Shown here in pieces: positions 27,845 to 36,626 of a stretch of 64,000 nucleotides of DNA. The notes under the pieces are model-generated. The model was given only the letters and a program-made list of their open reading frames with translations. It made no database searches and was not told where the DNA came from. Position 1 is the first letter of the stretch, and each line of letters starts with the position of its first letter. The stretch is from the NCBI GenBank assembly GCA_016868775.1, contig VGFT01000005.1, positions 62,001 to 126,000 on the forward strand, written 5' to 3'. A program made the position numbers and the translations under genes. Source of the DNA: Bacteroidota bacterium. GTDB lineage: Bacteria > Bacteroidota > Bacteroidia > Chitinophagales > Chitinophagaceae.

Positions 27845-28711
27845 ATGCGATCCGGATTCATCAACCTCTTTGGCAGACCCAATGCGGGGAAAAGTACCCT
27901 GCTGAATTTTCTTTTGGGGGAGAAACTCGCCATTGTTTCGCCCAAGGTGCAAACCACCCGCCACCGCATCAAAGGCATTCTTACCACCGATGCCTATCAA
28001 ATGGTGTTCTCCGATACGCCCGGCATCATCGATCCCAAGTATCCACTCCATCAACGCATGATGGACGCGGTGCGGACAGCGCTTGAGGATGCCGATCTGG
28101 CCCTACTGTTGGTGGATGTATCATCCGATTTAGCCGAATCGGATCAAATCTTTTCCCAATTGAAACTGAACGCACCAGCTTGGGTACTCGTGACGAAATC
28201 AGACAAAGTAGGGTCCCCCGAAGTTGAAAAAGCCGTGCAGTTCTTCGCGGGAAAGCCCTATGCCAAAAGCGTATTTTCCATCTCCTCCCAGCGCGAAGCT
28301 GATAGGTCACGCTTGCTGCAGGCCCTCGCGGAAGCACTTCCGGAAGGCCCCCTCTATTTCCCGGCCGATGAGATCAGTGACGCCCAAACTCGTTTCTTTG
28401 CATCGGAACTGATCCGAGAAAAGATATTTGAACTCACCAGCGAAGAGATCCCTTACCACACCACCGTGGTGGTCCGGGAGTTTCAGGAAAAAACCACGCT
28501 CACCAAGATCGTGGCCGATATCGTCGTACACCGAGAAAGCCAGAAGGCAATTCTTTTGGGCGAAAAAGGAGCCATGATCAAAAAATTAGGTACGGCGGCA
28601 CGAGAATCGATTGAGCAGTTTATCGGGAGGAAAGTTTTTTTGGAGCTGTTCGTGAAGGTCAGGCCTAAGTGGAGGGAGAGTGAGTTGTTTTTGGATGAGT
28701 ACGGGTACTAA
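27845..28711 (+). CDS. era: GTPase Era
   Basis: 288 aa GTPase that binds the 3' end of 16S rRNA and helps small-subunit maturation. The G domain shows G1 GRPNAGKST, G3 DTPGI and G4 TKSD, and the C-terminal KH domain has the ILLGEKGAMIKKLGTAARESIEQFIG segment. It is followed 47 bp later by der, so two ribosome-assembly GTPases lie in tandem. Confidence 0.96.
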   Translation: MRSGFINLFGRPNAGKSTLLNFLLGEKLAIVSPKVQTTRHRIKGILTTDAYQMVFSDTPGIIDPKYPLHQRMMDAVRTALEDADLALLLVDVSSDLAESDQIFSQLKLNAPAWVLVTKSDKVGSPEVEKAVQFFAGKPYAKSVFSISSQREADRSRLLQALAEALPEGPLYFPADEISDAQTRFFASELIREKIFELTSEEIPYHTTVVVREFQEKTTLTKIVADIVVHRESQKAILLGEKGAMIKKLGTAARESIEQFIGRKVFLELFVKVRPKWRESELFLDEYGY

Positions 28712-28752
28712 CCAGTTTGAGAAGTTTAGATAGTTTGGGTAGTTTGAATAAT
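28711..28752 (+). repeat. Short degenerate AGTTT repeats between era and der
   Basis: The spacer consists of four copies of AGTTTG/AGTTTA-like units about 9-11 bp apart (AGTTTGAG, AGTTTAGAT, AGTTTGGGT, AGTTTGAAT). No hairpin or terminator is seen. It might only reflect low complexity, or contain overlapping promoter-like words. Confidence 0.5.
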
Positions 28753-28758
28753 TAAGTC

Positions 28759-30072
28759 ATGTCGTATACAGTTGCAATTGTGGGAAGGCCAAATGTGGGG
28801 AAGAGTACGCTGTTCAACCGGTTGTTGGAACAGCGCAAGGCCATTGTGGATGACGTGAGTGGGGTAACCCGCGACCGGCAATACGGCGTGGCCGATTGGA
28901 ACGGGAAATCCTTCAACGTAATCGATACCGGCGGATTCGTGCACGGCAGCGAGGATGTTTTTGAAAAAGAGATCGCCAAGCAAGTACTCATCGCGGTAGA
29001 AGAATCCCATGCCATTCTCTTTGTGGTAGATGCCACAACCGGACTCACCGAACTGGATGATGCCATGGCCCGGGTTCTGCGCAAGAGTCCCAAACCCGTC
29101 TTCCTGACAGTCAATAAAGTAGACGACAACCAACGCCTGCTCGAGGCCTCGGAGTTTTACAGCCTCGGTTTCGATAAGATCTTTTTCATCGCTTCCGCCA
29201 GCGGAAGCGGAACCGGCGAGTTATTGGACGCCGTGGCCGAGGGGATCCCCGCTACGAACGAAGAAGAAATAAAAGCCGAATCTGAATTGCCGCGATTTGC
29301 AATCATCGGGCAACCCAATACCGGTAAATCCTCTTTGCTCAATGCCCTGATTGGACAAGAACGCACCATCGTCAGCAACGTGGCCGGAACTACCCGCGAT
29401 ACCATCCATACCCATTACAAGCTTTTTCAAAAAGAATTCATTCTGATCGATACGGCCGGTATCCGACGCAAATCCAAAGTGCATGAGGACTTGGAGTTCT
29501 ATTCCGTCATCCGCGCCATAAAAGCGGTAGATGAGGCAGATGTGTGTTTGTTGATGTTGGATGCGGAAAAAGGATTGGCGGCACAGGACCTCAATATTTT
29601 TAGTCTCGTCGCCCGAAAAGGAAAAGGGCTCGTGGTACTGGTGAACAAATGGGACCTGGTTGAAAAAGAAACGCAAACGGCCGCCATCTATGAAAAAGAA
29701 TTAAAAAAGCGATTGACACCCTTTAGTGATGTACCGATCTTGTTTATTTCTGCGCTGGAAAAGACCCGAATTTTCAAAGCGGTTGAAATAGCGTTGGATG
29801 TGTATGAGAACCGCAAAAGACGGGTGCCCACCGCCGCCTTGAACGAGGTGATGCTACAAGCCATTCAATCTTATCACCCGCCCGTCGTGCGAGGTCATCC
29901 GATCAAAATAAAATTTGTGACGCAACTGCCCACCGTGGTTCCCTCCTTTGCCTTTTTCTGCAATTTTCCCGACGATGTCAAATTGCCGTATAAAAATTAT
30001 TTAGAAAATCAATTACGTCAGCAATTTGATTTTTCGGGTGTTCCACTGCGCTTATTTTTCCGCAAAAAGTAG
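28759..30072 (+). CDS. der: GTPase Der (EngA)
   Basis: 437 aa double GTPase needed for 50S subunit assembly. Two consecutive G domains are seen, the first with GRPNVGKST and DTGGF, the second with GQPNTGKSS, DTAGI and NKWD, followed by a KH-like C-terminal domain that binds rRNA. Length and order are standard. glmS begins 58 bp further on. Confidence 0.97.
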   Translation: MSYTVAIVGRPNVGKSTLFNRLLEQRKAIVDDVSGVTRDRQYGVADWNGKSFNVIDTGGFVHGSEDVFEKEIAKQVLIAVEESHAILFVVDATTGLTELDDAMARVLRKSPKPVFLTVNKVDDNQRLLEASEFYSLGFDKIFFIASASGSGTGELLDAVAEGIPATNEEEIKAESELPRFAIIGQPNTGKSSLLNALIGQERTIVSNVAGTTRDTIHTHYKLFQKEFILIDTAGIRRKSKVHEDLEFYSVIRAIKAVDEADVCLLMLDAEKGLAAQDLNIFSLVARKGKGLVVLVNKWDLVEKETQTAAIYEKELKKRLTPFSDVPILFISALEKTRIFKAVEIALDVYENRKRRVPTAALNEVMLQAIQSYHPPVVRGHPIKIKFVTQLPTVVPSFAFFCNFPDDVKLPYKNYLENQLRQQFDFSGVPLRLFFRKK

Positions 30073-30130
30073 CCTTGAAGGCCGGACAGATAAATTAGTT
30101 TTTTTCCTATCTTGGCTCAAATTCTTGCTT

Positions 30131-31972
30131 ATGTGTGGCATTGTGGGCTACACCGGTTCGCGTATGGCGTACCCGGTCGTGGTGAAGGGACTCAAACGAT
30201 TGGAGTACCGCGGATACGATAGCGCCGGGGTTGCTATTCAGGGGGAATCGGGCCCCATCCGCGTCTATAAGAAACAAGGAAAAGTAGCAGATCTGGAAGA
30301 GTCCGTTCTGGGACAAGATCTTCAAGGAGGAACCGCTATTGGTCACACCCGCTGGGCAACACACGGTGCTCCCAGCGACCGCAACGCACATCCCCACCGT
30401 TCTGCCAGCGGAAAACTGGCCATGATCCACAACGGAATTATTGAAAACTATCATCAACTCAAACAGGAGCTGGTCTCCAAGGGCTATGCGTTCCACAGCG
30501 ATACGGATACGGAAGTGCTGTTATATTTCATTGAGGAAATTCAACGAAATAATCATTGCTCGCTCGAGGAGGCACTTTGCGTTGCACTCAAGCGAGTCTC
30601 CGGCGCATATGTGGTACTTCTGCTAAACGACGAAGAACCCGGAACCATCATCGCTGCCCGAAAAGGAAGTCCGCTGGTAATTGGTGTTGGCCAACACGAG
30701 CATTTTCTTGGCTCCGATGCCTCTCCGATGTTGGAATACACCAAACAAGTGGTGTACGTGAACGATTATGAACTCGCCATCGTTCGTCCCGATGAACTGA
30801 TCTTAAAGAATCTGGGCAACGAGATCCTCACGCCTTATGTACAACAACTCGACCTGGAGCTGGCGGCCATCGAGAAAGGCGGATTCGATCATTTTATGTT
30901 GAAAGAGATATTCGAGCAACCGCAAACCATTTATGATTCGTTGCGTGGACGGATGGATGTGGTTACGGTGAGTATTACGCTGAGCGGAATGGAATCGTGC
31001 AAAGCGGAATTGATCGCCGCCAACCGGATCGTGATCGTAGCCTGTGGCACCAGTTGGCATGCCGGGTTGGTTGCCGAGTATATTTTTGAGGAACTCGCGC
31101 GCATCAATGTGGAGGTTGAATATGCCTCTGAGTTTCGCTACCGGAATCCCGTTATTCATCCAGGCGATGTGATCATTGCCATCTCGCAAAGCGGAGAGAC
31201 CGCCGATACGTTGGTGGCGATTGAACGCGCCAAGCAGCAAGGGGCAATTATTCTTGGGGTAGTGAATGTGGTCGGATCTTCCATTGCCCGGATCAGCCAC
31301 GCGGGGTGTTATACCCATGCCGGTCCGGAGATCGGCGTGGCTTCTACCAAGGCTTTTACGGCACAATTGGCTGTATTGAGTTTGATGGCCATCCAACTTG
31401 GCTATTGGCGGGAAACCATTAGCACCGAGCGCAAGAAGCAATTGTTGGAAGAGTTGTACTTGATCCCGGAAAAGGCGCAATCCATCTTGTCACAATCGGA
31501 ATCGATCCGCAACCTTGCTAGTCGGTATGAATCGGCTCGTGATTTTTTGTATTTGGGACGCGGGTACAATTTTCCTGTCGCACTGGAAGGTGCTCTTAAA
31601 CTCAAGGAGATTTCTTATATCCATGCGGAGGGGTATCCGGCAGCCGAGATGAAGCACGGGCCCATTGCGTTGGTCGATGACCAATTACCGGTTGTATTTG
31701 TTGCCACCCGTGATGCCTATCAAGAAAAAGTAGTGAGCAACATGCAGGAGATCAAGGCCCGCAAGGGTCGTGTTGTTTCCGTGATTACGGAGGGGGATGA
31801 ATGGGCACGCAGTTTATCGGAGGCCTCGATCGAGATACCGGCTTGCGACGAAGTGATTGCTCCGCTGCTCAGTGTGATCCCCTTGCAATTGCTGGCTTAT
31901 TACATCGGAGTAGCTAAAGGATTGGATGTGGATAAGCCTCGTAATTTGGCAAAATCCGTCACCGTAGAATAA
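30131..31972 (+). CDS. glmS: Glucosamine-6-phosphate synthase (isomerizing)
   Basis: Makes glucosamine-6-phosphate from fructose-6-phosphate and glutamine, the entry into UDP-GlcNAc and so peptidoglycan and LPS. The mature N-terminal Cys follows the initiator in MCGIVGYTGS; the glutaminase domain shows GHTRWATHG, and two SIS domains show ACGTSWHAG and SQSGETADT. 613 aa is usual. The track start at 30026 overlaps der; the ATG at 30131 is required because the Cys nucleophile must be residue 2. No glmS ribozyme is visible upstream. Confidence 0.97.
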   Translation: MCGIVGYTGSRMAYPVVVKGLKRLEYRGYDSAGVAIQGESGPIRVYKKQGKVADLEESVLGQDLQGGTAIGHTRWATHGAPSDRNAHPHRSASGKLAMIHNGIIENYHQLKQELVSKGYAFHSDTDTEVLLYFIEEIQRNNHCSLEEALCVALKRVSGAYVVLLLNDEEPGTIIAARKGSPLVIGVGQHEHFLGSDASPMLEYTKQVVYVNDYELAIVRPDELILKNLGNEILTPYVQQLDLELAAIEKGGFDHFMLKEIFEQPQTIYDSLRGRMDVVTVSITLSGMESCKAELIAANRIVIVACGTSWHAGLVAEYIFEELARINVEVEYASEFRYRNPVIHPGDVIIAISQSGETADTLVAIERAKQQGAIILGVVNVVGSSIARISHAGCYTHAGPEIGVASTKAFTAQLAVLSLMAIQLGYWRETISTERKKQLLEELYLIPEKAQSILSQSESIRNLASRYESARDFLYLGRGYNFPVALEGALKLKEISYIHAEGYPAAEMKHGPIALVDDQLPVVFVATRDAYQEKVVSNMQEIKARKGRVVSVITEGDEWARSLSEASIEIPACDEVIAPLLSVIPLQLLAYYIGVAKGLDVDKPRNLAKSVTVE

Positions 31973-31977
31973 GTACC

Positions 31978-34185
31978 ATGAACATCATCAAACGCAGTTC
32001 GATTGGCTCGTTGGGATTTGGGTTTGTGGATCCCAAATACCTCCCCAAAGGGAAAGACGAATATTATCTTAGAAACCGGCAGCTTCGAAAAACGCATGGG
32101 TATCGGACGCTGACCAAACAAGAGATCCGGGTGCTGGAGAAAAACGATAACAGTGCGGATGATTGGAAAAATATAAAGGTGATGGATCCGTTCGAGGTGG
32201 GACTGATCAAGCGGTGTAGTTTTTTTGGTCTGATCCGAATCGGAAAGTTGGAGCCGGTCTACCACGAATTCAATAACCTGCGCCTGCCGGCAGGGCTATA
32301 TCACAGCACCATCATCAGTTGTGATTTTGGCGACAATGTGGTAGTGGACAATGTTCGGTTCATGAGTCACTACATCATCGGGAACGAGGCCATGCTGGTG
32401 AACATACACGAGATCGCCACAACCGATCATGCCAAATTTGGCAATGGGGTCGTAAAAGTGGGGGAGTCCGAAACTGTTCGGATCTGGATGGAGGTGGCCA
32501 ACGAAAACACCGGTCGCGCCGTGCTTCCGTTTAAGGGCATGGAATCGGGGGATGTATGGATCTGGTCTAAATACCGCGACGATGAGGTGTTGATGAACAA
32601 ACTTCGTCAGTTTACCGACGATCTGTTCGATGTTCGTCGCGGTTACTACGGCAAGGTGGGAGAGCGAAGCGTCATAAAGAACTGTCACATCATCAAAGAC
32701 GTCTGGGTGGGCAGCGATGCCTACATCAAAGGCGCCAATAAATTGAAGAACCTCACCATTGATTCTTCCGCGCATGCTTCGGTGCAGATTGGAGAGGGCA
32801 CCGAGATGGTGAACGGAATCGTGGGTCCGGGTTGCCGGGCGTTCTATGGCGTGAAGGCCGTACGATTTATCATGGGCGCGTATTCCCAACTCAAATACGG
32901 CGCGCGTCTCATCAACTCCTATTTAGGTGAGAATTCCACGATCTCCTGTTGCGAGGTGTTGAACTCACTGATCTATCCGGGGCATGAGCAACATCACAAC
33001 AATTCCTTTCTCTGTGCATCGGTGCTGCTGGGGCAAAGTAATTTGGCCGCCGGGGCCACGATCGGGTCTAATCACAATTCGCGTTCAGCCGACGGCGAGT
33101 TGGTTGCCGGAAGAGGATTTTGGCCGGGACTTTGCGTGAGCTTGAAGCACAATTCGAGATTTGCCTCTTATACTTTATTGGCAAAGGGAGATTATTCTGC
33201 CGAGCTGGATGTTGATATTCCGTTTGCATTGGTATCGAATGATTATTCCAGGGATCGGCTTACGCTGATGCCGGGGTATTGGTTTTTCCATAATCTCTAT
33301 GCGCTTTCCCGAAACGTCCATAAGTACAAACAGCGCGATCAGCGCACGGATACTCGACGGCTTATTGAATATGATTTTCTGGCACCCGATACGGTCAATG
33401 AAATGTTGCATGCGCTACATCGGATCGAGGAGGCGGTGGGGATGGCCTATCGAAACGCCTATCCCAACAAGAAAAAGGGATTGGATCCTTCCACGCTTGG
33501 TCGTGAATTGTTAAGCAATGACCCCAAAGCGGTCAGCCAATTATCGGTTATCCTTTCCGGGGTAGAGAATAGTCCAAGAGCGGTACGACTGCTGAAATCG
33601 GAGCAGGCCTATGATTTGTTTCAGCGCCTGATCGTTTATCATGCCGTATCTCAATTGATACAACGTTGGAATGACAAACCGGCCAAAGGATTTCTTTCGT
33701 TCCGCGATCGCTTCAAGAAGTCGAGTGGGGGGAAGTGGAAGAACATCGGCGGACAATTAATGCCCGAATGGGCGGTGCAGCAATTGCTTCGCAGAATTCG
33801 TCAGGGAACCATTGGCGATTGGCCGGCCATTCATGCGTACTACGACGAGCAGTCGAGGCTTTATCCTCGTCAAAAGGCCGAGCATGCCCTGGCCTCAGCA
33901 TTGCAGATGAAAGGAATGAAACTATCGGCACTCTCGAAATCGATGTTGCGGACATGGGTCGAGGAGGCGGTAGAAACTCGTGTGTGGATGATGGAGATGA
34001 TCCGGCAGTCTCGCGCAAAGGATCATCAGCAAGTTTTTCGAAAGATGCTGTACGATACGCAGGAGGAGATGGATAAAGTGGTTGGAAAGTTTTCGGAGAA
34101 TGCGTTTATCCGGGCACAGGAAAAAGAAGCCGAGCAATTTGTGCATCAAGCTAGGGCATTTACAAAGTGGCTGGGATCAAAGTAA
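31978..34185 (+). CDS. DUF4954 family protein with left-handed beta helix
   Basis: 735 aa, matching the DUF4954 proteins common in Bacteroidota. The middle (about residues 110-400) has hexapeptide-like turns (VVVDNVRF, SVIKNCHI, VWVGSDAYIKGANKL, VQIGEGTEMVNGIVGPG) typical of a left-handed parallel beta helix, and the C-terminal third is helical. No enzymatic role is established. It starts 6 bp after glmS, which points towards amino-sugar or envelope polysaccharide metabolism, but that is inference. Its end overlaps mgtE by 9 bp. Confidence 0.8.
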   Translation: MNIIKRSSIGSLGFGFVDPKYLPKGKDEYYLRNRQLRKTHGYRTLTKQEIRVLEKNDNSADDWKNIKVMDPFEVGLIKRCSFFGLIRIGKLEPVYHEFNNLRLPAGLYHSTIISCDFGDNVVVDNVRFMSHYIIGNEAMLVNIHEIATTDHAKFGNGVVKVGESETVRIWMEVANENTGRAVLPFKGMESGDVWIWSKYRDDEVLMNKLRQFTDDLFDVRRGYYGKVGERSVIKNCHIIKDVWVGSDAYIKGANKLKNLTIDSSAHASVQIGEGTEMVNGIVGPGCRAFYGVKAVRFIMGAYSQLKYGARLINSYLGENSTISCCEVLNSLIYPGHEQHHNNSFLCASVLLGQSNLAAGATIGSNHNSRSADGELVAGRGFWPGLCVSLKHNSRFASYTLLAKGDYSAELDVDIPFALVSNDYSRDRLTLMPGYWFFHNLYALSRNVHKYKQRDQRTDTRRLIEYDFLAPDTVNEMLHALHRIEEAVGMAYRNAYPNKKKGLDPSTLGRELLSNDPKAVSQLSVILSGVENSPRAVRLLKSEQAYDLFQRLIVYHAVSQLIQRWNDKPAKGFLSFRDRFKKSSGGKWKNIGGQLMPEWAVQQLLRRIRQGTIGDWPAIHAYYDEQSRLYPRQKAEHALASALQMKGMKLSALSKSMLRTWVEEAVETRVWMMEMIRQSRAKDHQQVFRKMLYDTQEEMDKVVGKFSENAFIRAQEKEAEQFVHQARAFTKWLGSK

Positions 34186-35565
34186 GACACCGCGAAGCAG
34201 CCAGTAGGCCGTTCCAAAGTAAATCAGCAATCCCGTTACATCCACCAGCGTGGCGATGAAGGGGGTGGAGGAGGTTGCCGGGTCGGCGCCCAGTCGTTTT
34301 AGTAAGAGCGGAAGCATAGATCCCATCAGGGTTCCCCAGAGCACCACACCATTCAGTGCCACGCCAATGGCTAGTCCGACTGCCTGATAATGCTCGCCAA
34401 AGAGTTGGAAGAATTCATGTCCTCCAATGACGATAAGATATCCGATCAGTCCCAGGGTAACCCCCATGATCAGTCCGGATTGGATCTCGCGTCGGGCGAT
34501 CGACCACCAATCTTTTACGGTAATCTCACCGAGTGCCATGGCTTGAATGATGAGGGTGGCAGCCTGAGAGCCGGTGTTTCCTCCGCTGGAGATGATCAGG
34601 GGAATGAATGTGGAGAGCACCAGTACGCTTTCCAAGGTTTGTTGAAAACCGGACATCGCAGCGATGGTCATGGTTTCTCCCACAAATAGGATCAGCAGCC
34701 AAACGATCCTTTTTTTATATAGTTTCAGCAGGGGAACATCGAGGTAGGGTTCGTCGAGTGCCTCGGTACCTCCCATTTTTTGCATGTCCTCCGTGAATTC
34801 TTCCTGGGCAACCCAGAGGATATCATCGATCGTGACGATCCCCAGGAGCTTGTTGCTGCGGCTGATGACCGGCAAGGCAACACGGTTATTCATTTTGAAG
34901 ATCTCGCTGGCGGTTTCCTGATCGTCCTCGGGGGTGAGGGCAATGAATCGCCCATCGATTAGGTCGGAGATCTTTTTGTTGGGTTCATTGAGGATGATGT
35001 CGCGGATGCGGATGTCGTCGATCAGTTCACCTTGTTCGTTGATGACGTAGATGACGTTGATGGTCTCGCTATCCTTTCCATATTTTCGAATGGTCGCGAA
35101 GACTTCTTCAACGGTATTTTGTGGGTACACATAAACATAATCGGGGGTCATCAGACGCCCGATCGAATTTTCGGGATAGCCGAGTAGCGAGAGCGTAATC
35201 TTCCTTTCTTCGGGCTCCAGGAGTTTGATCAATTCCCGCACCACGTTGCCCGGTAATTCTTCGAAGAAGTCGGTCCGGTCGTCGGCCGGCAGGGCATTGA
35301 GCAAATTGGCCGTCAGGTTGGCAGGCAGTTCCCGAATTACCTGTTTTTGAAGACTCAGGTCGAGGATCTTGAATACACTGACGGCCCGGTGCATCGACAT
35401 GACCGAAATGATCTCGGTGGCCCATTGTGATTCCTCATCGATCCAGGCGGCGATGTCGCTGATGTTCTGATCGTCCAAAAAGGCAGGAAGGGTCACCGGA
35501 TCGCCTTGCTGGCGAACCTGGAGGAACGCTTCCCGAAGATTTTGTTGGAGGATTTCAGCCGACAT
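34177..35565 (-). CDS. mgtE: Magnesium transporter MgtE
   Basis: 462 aa Mg2+ channel. An N-terminal superhelical domain (LPADDRTDFFEELPGNVVRELIKLLEPEER) and two CBS domains (IGRLMTPDYVYVYP and ALTPEDDQETASEIF) sense cytosolic Mg2+, and five membrane helices with SGGNTGSQAATLIIQA form the pore. A TAATTTCG box ends 4 nt before the ATG. It overlaps the DUF4954 gene at its 3' end. Confidence 0.95.
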   Translation of the reverse strand: MSAEILQQNLREAFLQVRQQGDPVTLPAFLDDQNISDIAAWIDEESQWATEIISVMSMHRAVSVFKILDLSLQKQVIRELPANLTANLLNALPADDRTDFFEELPGNVVRELIKLLEPEERKITLSLLGYPENSIGRLMTPDYVYVYPQNTVEEVFATIRKYGKDSETINVIYVINEQGELIDDIRIRDIILNEPNKKISDLIDGRFIALTPEDDQETASEIFKMNNRVALPVISRSNKLLGIVTIDDILWVAQEEFTEDMQKMGGTEALDEPYLDVPLLKLYKKRIVWLLILFVGETMTIAAMSGFQQTLESVLVLSTFIPLIISSGGNTGSQAATLIIQAMALGEITVKDWWSIARREIQSGLIMGVTLGLIGYLIVIGGHEFFQLFGEHYQAVGLAIGVALNGVVLWGTLMGSMLPLLLKRLGADPATSSTPFIATLVDVTGLLIYFGTAYWLLRGVLL

Positions 35566-35635
35566 GGCGCGAAATTACGAAAACCTTTTGCTGGGTGAGT
35601 GTCAATTTTCGTTCGTTAGAATGGTAGATTTGGAC

Positions 35636-36019
35636 ATGATTCTTCCCCTGTTATACCTGGCGCCTTCCCCCGGAAGAGGAAGGGGCGTATTCACCCAAGA
35701 GGCGATAGCCATAAACACGATCATAGAGATCGCACCTGTCATTGTTTTGTCGGCTGCTGAGCGTGAGCTGCTCGACAAGACCCGGTTGCATGATTATATT
35801 TTTGTCTGGGGAGAAAAAGGCGATCGCTGTGCCATGGCGCTGGGCTATGTGCCCCTCTACAACCATGCATCGCCCAGCAACTGCGAATATGAGATGGAAT
35901 GGGAGTCGGAGTTGATCCGTATACGGACCATTCGAAACATTGAAGCCGGGGAGGAGTTATTCATCAATTATCAAGGAGATTGGGACAATCAAGCACCGGT
36001 CTGGTTTGAGACCAAATAA
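35636..36019 (+). CDS. SET-domain protein
   Basis: About 127 aa, essentially a bare SET domain: LAPSPGRGRGVFT at the start, YNHASPSNCEYEM as the S-adenosylmethionine-side NHS-like motif, and GEELFINYQGDW as the GEELTxDY motif. SET domains methylate protein lysines; the bacterial substrate is unknown here. The track start at 35564 overlaps the mgtE start; MILPLLYLAPSP at 35636 looks like the natural N-terminus, with 35621 as the alternative. Confidence 0.78.
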   Translation: MILPLLYLAPSPGRGRGVFTQEAIAINTIIEIAPVIVLSAAERELLDKTRLHDYIFVWGEKGDRCAMALGYVPLYNHASPSNCEYEMEWESELIRIRTIRNIEAGEELFINYQGDWDNQAPVWFETK

Positions 36020-36043
36020 AAAAGCCCTCCGATTTTGAGGGCT
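36018..36043 (-). terminator. Intrinsic terminator of the CHRD lipoprotein gene
   Basis: On the minus strand AGCCCTC pairs with GAGGGCT around a seven-base loop and is followed by six T. It overlaps the last bases of the convergent SET gene. Confidence 0.8.
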
Positions 36044-36064
36044 ATAGAAATGCGTTGAATTTTT

Positions 36065-36562
36065 TTAGTAGAACTTGATCTGACCGCGGATCTCCCCAAT
36101 GCTCGCGAACACCCCACCGGTTCTCAGGGTGATGTAGTAAATACCCGCCAGTAGATTTTCCTCGGTTACCACAAATCCATCTACCAGCAGCGTACCGCGG
36201 TAAGAGCCACAGGAAGTGTTGGAAACGGTCGGGCAGCGAACAATGATGGCGGGATTCAAATTTTGTAAGATGGTACTGGAGGGAAATCCAACAGGGGCCG
36301 GGCCCATGATGGAGGCACTGCTCACGGGGCCGGTTAAACCAGACCAGTTCAGCGTGTAGGTCAGGATGCGCGTTTCCTTGGAATACCAGATATCCATTGT
36401 ACCGATTCCGGTTGAGGGCGTTTGCGGAACATTCAGGGCACCGGTCATCGCGATGCCATTTTTTCTGAATTCCGTGATCTTGGTGAATTCGGTATCCCGC
36501 TTACATGCCGTTAAGGCGATGGATGCAAACAATACCCAAGCAGCTGGCCGGAGGAATTTCAT
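36065..36562 (-). CDS. CHRD-domain lipoprotein
   Basis: 165 aa with a lipoprotein signal (VLFASIALTACKR, lipobox before the Cys). The rest fits a CHRD-like beta domain: GTMDIWYSKETRILTYTLNWSGL, then LLVDGFVVTEENLLAGIYYITLRTG and the closing GEIRGQI. CHRD domains occur in secreted bacterial proteins and in chordin; function in bacteria is unknown. Monocistronic, ended by a clear terminator. Confidence 0.8.
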   Translation of the reverse strand: MKFLRPAAWVLFASIALTACKRDTEFTKITEFRKNGIAMTGALNVPQTPSTGIGTMDIWYSKETRILTYTLNWSGLTGPVSSASIMGPAPVGFPSSTILQNLNPAIIVRCPTVSNTSCGSYRGTLLVDGFVVTEENLLAGIYYITLRTGGVFASIGEIRGQIKFY

Positions 36563-36626
36563 GAGCAGTTAATTTGGTGTAAAAATAAGGTAGTTTAGGA
36601 TATCAGGCAATAGGTACGCTGTTTGA

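Noticed and set aside
30026-30130. 35-residue extension of GlmS
   Set aside because: GlmS needs Cys directly after the initiator Met, which is true only for the ATG at 30131; the extension overlaps der.
30073-30130. glmS ribozyme before glmS
   Set aside because: Only 58 bp separate der and glmS and no ribozyme core is recognisable; the element is also mainly known in Firmicutes.
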